A stretch of 64,000 nt of DNA from Gonocerus acuteangulatus. Taxonomy: Eukaryota; Arthropoda; Insecta; Hemiptera; Coreidae. Positions 55,701 through 64,000 of the stretch are shown here, in pieces (the stretch's first letter is position 1; each line of letters starts with the position of its first letter). Made by a program: the position numbers and the translations under genes. The DNA lies in the NCBI GenBank assembly GCA_946811695.1, contig OX328124.1:59846754-59910753 (forward strand). Direction: 5' to 3'. Below the pieces are notes generated by a model, which saw only the letters and a list, made by a program, of their open reading frames with translations, did no database searches and had not been told where the DNA came from.

Positions 55701-56589
55701 TATTTTCCTTGGCCTTTGTTCAAAGGGTTTTATGGCTATACCTGGGGTCAGGTCCGCAAGACCCTAGAATCCTCTTCTACCGATACTTCATTTCATACGT
55801 TTCAATGAATTGGAAAATATCAAATATTTTCACACATTCCTGTGTTCTTTTACTATAGTAATAATTCTACAGATAAAATCAATTAAAAAATAAAATAAAA
55901 AAACCAACAGCATAAAGGCAATTGAAAATATTCAAAAGACGTCAACGAATCTTTTTCTCTTGGCAAGCTATATTTCTAACAATGAATTGTTTTTCTTATT
56001 TTGCCTAATCTGTTTTATTGTAATATACATTATCCAACTATAAGCAATTAAAAAATAACAAGGAATAAAAACAGACAAAAATAACAGTTCGAATAAGCAA
56101 AATCAATTACTTTAATGTTTTAAGCACCTATTTCTCCGATTGACATCGCCTAATCAAAACTTTCATCATAACCTTTTTTGTAGAGCATTTAGTAAGCTTT
56201 CTAATGGTATTCTTTCGTTTACCAAGATTCTCAACCTTTTTCGAGATATTAAGGAAAATATACAAAGTTACCAAAACTTTTTAAGTCTGTTAATAAAATA
56301 TTTTATTCTAACCCTTCCTTAACTCCAAACGTAACCAAAATTTCAACATATTAGTTTTGATGAAAGTAAAACATGCAGAAAATGTTTCAACTGAATCCCA
56401 TGATTCTAAGTACCCAAACCAAAAACGGTATTCAAAAAATATTTTCCAATTTTCTCGAAAACGGTTAAAGCTATCGCATTGAAAATGGTTTCATTCGTTT
56501 TCCTAGCCCAGGAATCATATAAAACGAGTACTTAGAAGCTTATGAACTCAAAAACGTAAGCGTTACGATTTTTTTTGCGCGAATTTCGC
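55701..56589. other. AT-rich intergenic, nothing recognised
   Basis: No supported feature. Confidence 0.4.
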
Positions 56590-56718
56590 CCCAAACGCCA
56601 TCTTCCAGTAAGCGGATTTTGCTGGTTAACGAACTTGACCTTTCAAATTGGACGACGGATTTTTGTACCAAATTTCATCAAAATCGGACCATTCGTCTTC
56701 TAGCTAGAGAGCGAACAG

Positions 56719-56806
<88 letters not shown>

Positions 56807-56950
56807 AAATTTGAACCACCGTTATTTTCGGTCTCTAGGGGTTCTGAAACGCGAAATTTTCTAGTCGGCACTTCCAGTTTGTTTCATTGTATCGACCCTA
56901 TAAGCGGGGTTCCTCCCTATGGGGGAGGGAGGAACCGCGCTAAAAGCATA
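56590..56950 (+). repeat. Dispersed repeat containing (TA)n
   Basis: AACGAACTTGACCTTTCAAA, a TA run (56722-56804), AACCACCGTTATTTTCGG, TCTGAAACGCGAAATTTTCT and TAAGCGGGGTTCCTCCC recur in the same order, in inverse, at 20500-20830 and in part at 4540-4640 and 34250-34380. Confidence 0.7.
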
Positions 56951-57721
56951 GAGAAATACTTCTTTTCAAACGAATTTGAACTCAGAGAAAAAGATGGGAA
57001 AAAGAAAGAAATTTTCATATATAAAATGAAAAAAAAAAACAACTAATAAATATACAAAATAATAGTTGTGATGATGGCGTTGTCCTTGGAGATGGTTTCC
57101 TCTTGGAAGTATGGCGGCTATGAATGCTGCTTCTGATGTTTCTAGGTCTATGGGACAGGAGTAATATGCAACGGTTTGAACATAATCTAATCATTTTATT
57201 TTCTCACAGTCGAAGGGATTTTCGATCATAGATCTTAAAGTGACTGCAGATAGTAAGGGGCTTCGCCTGAGTTTTCTTTGTAAATAAATATTCATACATA
57301 ATTATGTCAGGTATAAGTCGACGTTTCGACCATCAGGGTTATGTACTCCTTTTATGGGGAGGTACAGCTCTGTTATGCAAGGATCTAAATCGTAATGATA
57401 TTGAAGCGCAGTCATTAATTAAAATGTAGACTAATTTTAAATAACAGCGCGAAAAGCGTGTTTGTCCCTTTAAATAGCTGATCCTTAAAATTAATATATA
57501 TTATGCATTAAAGTAACATAGTGGTGAAGTTTTGTCTACTTATCCTCTGGAGGGTTAAAAAAATGTCTTTTTTTTTTCTTTTTTTTTTTTTATTAGCTTA
57601 TTTATTTGAAATCTGTACAAATTATTATATGTACAATGATCAAGTTTGTTGATACAGATATATATATTATCTATAAATTGAACAAAACGGTAAAAGTAAA
57701 ATAAAATAAAAACCATACAAA
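56951..57721. other. Intergenic, nothing certain
   Basis: The complement of CCTGATGGTCGAAACGTCGA at 57320-57345 resembles the Penelope-like motif. Otherwise nothing recognised. Confidence 0.4.
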
Positions 57722-58805
57722 GGACCCCGCCCTTTCCTAATGGAAAACGGCTTTCGGTCAAATTGAACGAAACTATGCTCCTTGGATAGAGAATGTCTTT
57801 CTGAACAAAAGTCTCCATGGGCTCAAAACCCGAAAGTTGAAACTTTCGGTACTTTTGGGTATCCGAAGTTTTCCATTTTTAATTTTTGCAAAATCTCGAG
57901 ATCTCTGGTTGGAAGGTTTCCCAAGCCATTTGGCCAGTAAAAAAAAATACCTATCAATTATTTTTTGAAGACCTTTCGAACGACACCACATTTGACACTC
58001 CTACCCCCCCCCCTCCAACCACGGGGGTGGGGGGGATTTTTTTGCAATTATCGTCTATCCCTTTTCAATTGAAGATCTTTTTGACGGCAAAACACTAAAA
58101 CCTTGCCTCACACCCTTACCCCACCCTCAACCCCAATCCCACCCCACCTCCAGCTCGTATATTTCAAAAAAAGGCCTTTTTTCGCACAAAAAGTGTTCTG
58201 TTAGCAGACTTTAACATTATTGTCTCTTAGACTTGTGTCAAATGTTTTGACTATCGATTTCGTTTGCTATCGATCAGCTGCATCTAACGTATGATTCAGC
58301 AAGTAAGAAGTCGGATACTTGATGTTTTGATGATGACGCGCATATCCCAAGGGGTTGGGGGTGGGGTAAGGGTGTGTTTGTAAGGTTTCAGTGTACGATA
58401 TTGCCTTCGAAAACATCTTCAAATGATAATGGATAGACGATAAGTGCAAAAAAAGCTCCCCCCCCCCCACCCCCGTGGGTGGGGGTGGGGTAGGAGTGTC
58501 AAAGTGGTGTCGTTCGAAAGGTCTTCAAAAAATAATTGATAGGTATTTTTTTTACTGGCCAAATGGCTTGGGAAACCTTCCAACCAGAGATCTCGAGATT
58601 TTGCATTTTTTTTTTTTGTATTTATTTATTTCGAATTTACAACAATGTATAAGATACATTTCTAGTAAATTATTGCTAGATTATATGACATGAATGAACA
58701 TGAGGTGGGAAGCTGCACAGTTGTAGTACCCACTAGACAGAATTTATTTATTTATTTTTTCACAGATATGCACTTTCTAGAGTTGATCTCTTGGCCACTT
58801 GCGTT

Positions 58806-61452
58806 TCAGTCGGCGAATGGGTTGTGAGGAATGTGCTGGGAGGATAGAGAATTTATTAAGGAGTTAGGATGGCCGTGTAGGTTCGAAAGGAATTTGCGGT
58901 AGAGGGATTTGGCTAAAGGTTGGATAAAAGGGATATTAAGGTCATTATGGAGGGTCAAATTGGAGACATAAAACGGAGCATCGGTTATTTTCTGGAGAAT
59001 TTTAGACTGCATTGATTGGATTTTGTAGGAGTTGGAAGGCTTTGTTGAACTCCAGAGTTGAATTCCGTAAGTACATATTGGTCTGAGAATGGTCATGTAA
59101 ATAAGGCGTTTGTTTGTTAGTGTGAGATTAGATCGTTTGTCAAGTAGGTGTAGTAATAGTCTGTACCGTCGGCTGAGTTCTTGTCGCTTCTGGGTAATAT
59201 GTGGCTTCCATGTTAGTCGTTGTAAAGTATTAGTCCTAGATAGCGAATTTGGGATTTTTGTGGGATTAGAGAGCTATGGAGGAACACTGGAGGGCAGGAT
59301 GATCGCCTGAGGGTAATGGTTGAGTGGCAGGATTTCTGAGGGTTAACTTTGATTCTCCATTTGATGAGCCAGGGTTCGATCAGTCCAAGGTGTTCCTGAA
59401 GGGACTTGGATGTCAGAATTGAATCATGACTGCAGGAGAACAGAGCCGTATCATCGGCGAGCATATGGAGGGATGTGCCGGGGTGAGTTGGGATATCAGC
59501 CGTATATGTGAGGTATAGGACAGGACTGAGGATTCCGCCTTGAGGTACACCTGTAAGTTGGGGGAAAATGGGTGAGGATGAAGTGCCATAGGAAACTTGG
59601 AAGAATCTGTCGGAGAGGCAGGATTTTATTACGAGTTAGTAGGTTGATGGGAGAATTTGTTTGAGTTTGAACAGTAAGCCTCGGTGCCACACCCGTTCAA
59701 AATCCTGGGCTACGTCGAGAAAGACACCAGAGCAATACTGTCCATTCTCAAAGGCAGTGGAGTTCCTCAATTCTGTGGCATTGCTGAATGGTGGAATGGA
59801 GTTGACGAAAACCAAATTGGGAAGATGGGATTTTGGGAATAAGAATGGGGTAGAGGCGTTTGAGTAAGAGTTTTTCAAGAATTTTCCCCAATACGGGTAG
59901 TAGGGCAATAGGGCGATAGGATGTGAGGTGGTGGATAGGTTTTTTTGGTTTAGGTATCATACGGATTACAGAGAATTTCCAGAGGAGAGGAAAGTGGGTA
60001 GTTCTGAGGACAGCATTATAAATGTAGGTTAAGAAAAGGACTGCTTTTTTCGGGAGATGCTTGAGTAATTAGGTCATATCCTGGGGCTTTTTTGTGGGGA
60101 AGGTGTTGGATGGCGTGAAATACTTCCTTAGGATAGAAGGCCTTGGGAGGAAGTGACATTGGGAGGGGAGTATCCAGTTGACTCGAGACGTGGTGGGAGT
60201 GGGTTGGATTGTTAACATCAGGGTGCGTGGTAAAGACATCGGAGAGGTAATGCCCGAAGGCGGCGGAAATTTCTACATCGGTTTTGGCCCAAGAGCCATC
60301 TTCTTGTTGGATGGGACGATGGGAGGTTTTGTATGAGAGTATTTTTCTAGTAGCCTGCCAGAGTGATTTGTCGGATGAAGTAAGTTCCTTAGTGTATGTT
60401 TTAAATTGTTCGTTTTTATAATTCCGCAGTTCATTTCTTAGTTGGGTTGTCAGTTGGTTTAACCGTTTTTTGTCAGATGGGTATCTAGTATTTTGCCATC
60501 GTTCACGTGCTCTTCTCTTTTCTGTGAGCAGTAGTTGTATGTGTGTTGGTATGTCAGCCAGACGTGTCTGTGTATTATGTAGAGGTTTCGGTCGGGTGGA
60601 GATGAATAAGGATTCTTGAATGGCTACTGACAGATAATGAACAGCATCGTCGAAATCAGTGTTTGTTTTTAGAGATGTGTTTAGGTCCAGTTTAAGTTCT
60701 AAGGTTGATTGAAAGGACTGCCAGTCAACTGGACCAGGAGTGAGTGTAGGTCTTGGAGGTATAGGGTGGGACTCAGCATCGGAGTTGAAGAGAAGGAGTA
60801 CTGGACTGTGATCGGAAGATAGGTCATCGAGATTGGAAATAGAGGTAGGAATTTGGGAAATACCATGGGTAATGAAGAAGTCTAGGATGTCAGGACGTTT
60901 TGAGCGGGAAGTGGGCCAGTATGTAGAGGAAGAAGGGGTGATTATCTTGGCAGGGAAGGTTGAGAGGGTTTGTAGTAAGGTTCGTCCTCGAGGATTAGCC
61001 ACACGGCAACCCCACTGGGGGTGTTTAGAATTAAAATCCCCACCAATTAGGAAGCGAGGACCTAGATGCTGGAAGAAAGAATGAAAGGTATTGGTGGAAA
61101 CAGATTTATTAGGAGGACAATATACGGCTGCAATGGTAATAGGAAATTGAAATGTTGATTGGAGGGAAATTGAGGTGTTCTGCAGGATGTTTGGTGGGAA
61201 TTGATTAGGAATTAGGAAGTGGGAAAATGATGAGCGAACAAGAATTGCTGTTCCGCCATGTGCTGTTCCGTCTGGATGGTCAGTTCTGTACGTTTTGTAT
61301 CCCTAGATGTAGAATGGAGTTCGTCGTGTCAGGTGTGTTTCAGTTAGTAGCGCTATGTCAATGCTTTTGTCCTTTAGAAGTAAGTATAGTTCGTCCTTGT
61401 GATTTAGTAGTCCATTGGAGTTCCACAGAAATATTTTGAGAGGTTTGCAGGA
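58806..61452 (-). pseudogene. LINE ORF2: endonuclease and reverse transcriptase, broken
   Basis: Starts near ATG 61464 or 61461. The endonuclease N-terminus has LKIFLWNSNGLLNHKDEL and LLTETHLT; the catalytic end has LIGGDFNSKHPQWG and DDLSSDHSPV. The reverse transcriptase contains MIPKPKKPIHHLTSYRPIAL, the first catalytic block FLDVAQDFERVWH and the second MLADDTALFS. The C-terminal domain includes ICTYGIQLW and ITDAPFYVSN. Defects: in-frame TAG at 61305-61303, a frameshift near 60060, further frame changes near 59760, 59640 and 59470. In active relatives this protein nicks the target and copies the RNA there. Confidence 0.88.
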
Positions 61453-61698
61453 AGGATGAATCATGATTTGGAGGGGTGAAGTTGGCAGAGTTTTTGAAAA
61501 ATGGCTATGAGGGGTGAAATGAGAGTTTTTAATTCCGCTAGGAAAGCCTTTAATGGTTCGGTGATGGAGTTTAATTCAGAAAGGAATGAGGGTAAAGGAG
61601 ACGATGGAACGATAGAGGATTCAGGGGAGGGAATGGTGGCACCTTCCACTGCTGTTGAGTAGATGGCTGTAGAGAGACCTGATGTGGAGGCATGGACT

Positions 61699-62776
61699 TC
61701 AGGAGGTTGTGGCTGCACATGGGATGATGGTTCTTGGCGTGGTAGAACAGGCTGCGTCGTCTGGAGGAACATTGGCTGAGGAGATCTTGGTCTGCTCAGT
61801 TTTGAGGTTTGCTTGGCGATGTTGCACTTCTGGAGTAGGTCTTGAGAGTTGCCGACGTTTTTTCAATATTTCTTGGTATACTGAGCAACCATTATTGCTG
61901 GCAGGGTGTTCGCCCTGACAGTGAACACATTTAGCCTTTTCTTCTCTCGTCTTCTTTTGGCATTGGGATGTTAAATGCTGTCCTGCACATTTTACACACG
62001 CTGGATTTAGTGTGCAAAAGTTTTTGGTGTGGTTGAAGCCCTGGCATCGTTGACACTGGATTAGGTCCTCTTTTCTTGTGTATAGAAGGCGTTTTAGGCT
62101 AAATATTTCAGAATTATTGTCTGCTCGTTCGAGGTCAATGAAAAATAACGGTAGCGGGATTTTGGTGACTGGATGACGGACATTGTTGGCGTTTCTAACC
62201 TTGAAACCTATTTCGTTCAGGGCGTTTTTTATTTCATGTTCTGGAGTGCTGGGGTGGAGGCGACGAGTTACAACTTTGTATGATTTGTCTTCTTTCAATT
62301 GATAAGTAAAATATTGTAAATTTGATGTTTTTAGATACCTGATGATTTTTGTGTATTACTCTGAGTTACTTGGCTTGATAGTGAGTGTTTCTGAACGGGA
62401 TCGGCAAGAGAATTCTGTTGGATCGACTTCTTTTTCAAGTTCTGTGCAAAACCTGATGAAATCGTTGATCCCCTTGACTTGGATTGGCGGAGTAATCTTT
62501 CCTGGCTCTTCGATTTTTCCTCCATTCGAGTAGTGTCTTCGTCGTTGGGAGATATGGCTGCGTATTTGTTCGGTTAAATGAATTGGTTGGTAGAGTTGCG
62601 TTCTTTTGAATGGCGTGGGGCATTTTTAAATGTAGCCCGAGTAGTAGAAGATGACGCGAGAGACGTCTGGAACACGGATCGCTAAATTGTAATTTTTTTT
62701 TCTGGGGTGAATTCATGGGCGAGTTCTCCTGGAAATGGTGCTGTCTTTTATAACTTGATTTTCTTTGCCCTCCCAT
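61699..62776 (-). pseudogene. LINE ORF1: nucleic-acid-binding gag-like protein, broken
   Basis: Three zinc knuckles in a row: CQRCQGFNHTKNFC, CVKCAGQHLTSQC and CVHCQGEHPASNNGC, preceded by the RRLHPSTPEHEIKNALNEIG domain typical of Jockey-clade ORF1. The N-terminal part is split across frames (about 62776-62435 and 62525-62331), so at least two frame changes are present. In the family it coats the element RNA. Confidence 0.85.
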
Positions 62777-63506
62777 AATGGACGGATTTGATCAGAATGC
62801 CAAAATAAAAGAAAAAAAAAAAACAAATAAGTAAAGCGAATAAAAAAAAGAGGGAGAAAAAAATAAGTCTCAGACCCGAGGATCGAACCGCAGTCCTCTG
62901 AATCGTGAGTCCTTTACATATCCACTGGGCCAGAGAGAGAGAGCTGGCAGTTGGTGCTGAAAATCTTGTTGAAGGCCTGAGTATTTGGCCAGCTGAAGGG
63001 GCAGCAAGGAGGGGGCGACTGGCCAATTCACCCAGCCCCCTACCACTAGCCTAGCTAGGGCAAGGGACTAATTGAGTGAAAAGTAAGTTTTCTTTACTTA
63101 TATTTCCGAGTCTTCTGCTGGATATTTTGTCCTGTGACTTCATACACTGGTACTCGAGTGTTAAGTCTCAAACATCGCCACTTTTCACAAAGAAAATCGA
63201 CGTATAATCACTCGAAATAACGACTTGAATAGGAGAGATATAAGATGCTGCGTGTCAGGCAATGGCTGCAACGCGACTCTTGCAAAAATTAAAAATGGAA
63301 AACTTCGGATACCCGAAAGTACCAAAAGTTTCAACTTTCGGGTTTTGTGCCCATGGAGACTTTTGTTCAGAAAGACGAGCATAGTTTCGTTCAATTTGAC
63401 CGAAACCCATTTTCCATTAGGAAAGGGCGGGGTCCGTTGGAAGGAGCCAACCATTGTTGGCACTTCCGGGGCTGTCTCAAAAAGTATTTCAATGATCATG
63501 ATACGG

Positions 63507-64000
63507 TTAGGTGAGTAAATTGTCTCGTGGCCAATGTCTCTTAAGCCCCCTGGGAGGATTGTCTAGATGGGATTGGGAAGATAAGGATAGACCTTTGGGA
63601 TTAGGATAGTAGAACAATTTGGAGTGGAACATTTGGAAATGGGTTTTAGCAAGGCCAAGGACAAATGGAATGTTAAGGTCATTGTGAAGGGTTTTGTTTG
63701 AGACGTAGAAAGGGGCATTTGCAATTTTACGGAGCACTTTTCACTGGAATGCCTGTATTCTGTTGATGTTGGAAGATTTTGCAGATCCCCAGAGTTCAAG
63801 TCCGTATGTCCATATTGGTCGAATGATTGTTTTGTATATCGTTAGTTTGTTCTGTATTGATGATTTAGATGAGGGTCCAGGGACTCGTCTAAGTAGTCCG
63901 TATTTTTTGTTCAGTTCTTATCTTTTCAGTCTCGTGTGAGGGTTCCATGTCAGTCGGCTGACAAGGTATAATCCTACATATCGTACCTAACTGGATACTG
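63507..64000 (-). pseudogene. Second Jockey-like LINE fragment, cut by window edge
   Basis: On the minus strand the C-terminal ORF2 region reads IIRPIWTYGLELWGSAK-like, then VLRKIANAPFYVSNKTLHND, related to but clearly different from the LINE at 58606. A stop lies between the two parts. It ends near 63507 and continues past 64000. Confidence 0.75.

Larger units (their letters stand above)
58606..63279 (-). mobile_element. Jockey-like LINE, nearly full length, inactive
   Basis: Inserted on the minus strand into the right palindrome arm with target duplication TTGCA (58601-58605, 63280-63284). Order on the minus strand: a 5' region of about 500 bp, ORF1, ORF2 (endonuclease then reverse transcriptase), and a 3' end (TTCGAAATAAATAAATAC) followed by A-run. 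Several frame breaks mean it cannot move by itself. 4.67 kb. Confidence 0.9.
57722..63441. repeat. Long inverted repeat, right arm split by a LINE
   Basis: Left arm 57722-58200. Right arm 58260-58605 plus 63285-63441, which continue each other exactly as the left arm predicts (TTTTTGCAAAATCTCGAG is unbroken at 57883-57900). G/C-rich blocks (CCTTACCCCACCCTCAACCC and complement) lie near the centre. Without the LINE the structure is about 1.05 kb. No ORF. Confidence 0.85.

Overview
This window is AT-rich nuclear DNA from an animal, most likely an arthropod. The evidence is three animal-type protein-coding genes with GT-AG introns or AATAAA signals, surrounded by retro- and DNA transposons of kinds common in invertebrates (Tc1/mariner, hAT MITEs, Jockey, Penelope-like, Helitron-like, tRNA- and 5S-derived SINEs). 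I cannot name the species. There is no operon, CRISPR array or bacterial gene organisation.

Three host genes are recognised, all on the minus strand. (1) SFSWAP, a splicing regulator, is one 476-codon exon at 16727-15297 with a polyadenylation signal 65 nt downstream. It has the DRY-EERY region and two SURP modules but lacks the Arg/Ser tail of the family. (2) EEF2KMT (FAM86 family, the eEF2 lysine methyltransferase) can be rebuilt from six exons between 37277 and 22825. All junctions are GT-AG and phase-compatible, giving 333 codons against about 330 residues in human. (3) An intronless MBD4-type thymine-DNA glycosylase (27307-26741, 188 aa, no MBD domain) lies wholly inside EEF2KMT intron 4 on the same strand. 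Its ATG is only 54 nt past the end of EEF2KMT exon 4. The three genes act in separate processes (splicing, translation, DNA repair); only the MBD4/EEF2KMT nesting suggests shared expression.

Layout. 0-15 kb: intergenic and rich in elements. It holds hAT-like MITEs with 8-bp target duplications, a Tc1 element carrying a nested MITE, a Helitron-like element with a minisatellite, and several large quasi-palindromes. 15-17 kb: SFSWAP. 17-22.6 kb: more large inverted repeats and a hAT-type MITE. 22.8-37.3 kb: EEF2KMT with MBD4 inside it; its introns hold mariner, Penelope-like, Tc1, SINE and MITE copies. 37.9-57 kb: SINEs, a second Helitron-like copy, Penelope-like fragments, microsatellites and MITEs, with long stretches where I recognise nothing. 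57.7-63.4 kb: a long inverted repeat whose right arm is split by a nearly full-length but broken Jockey-like LINE. A second LINE fragment runs off the right edge.

The most unusual signals are the same-strand nested MBD4 gene; a network of SINEs that share interchangeable modules (5S rRNA head, a core shared with a tRNA-SINE, a hairpin tail shared with another tRNA-SINE), including a probable tRNA/5S heterodimer; and a 1.4-kb quasi-palindrome whose two arms carry the same MITE in the same target site, which shows that the inverted repeat arose by duplication of a locus. All identifications were made by eye, without database searches.
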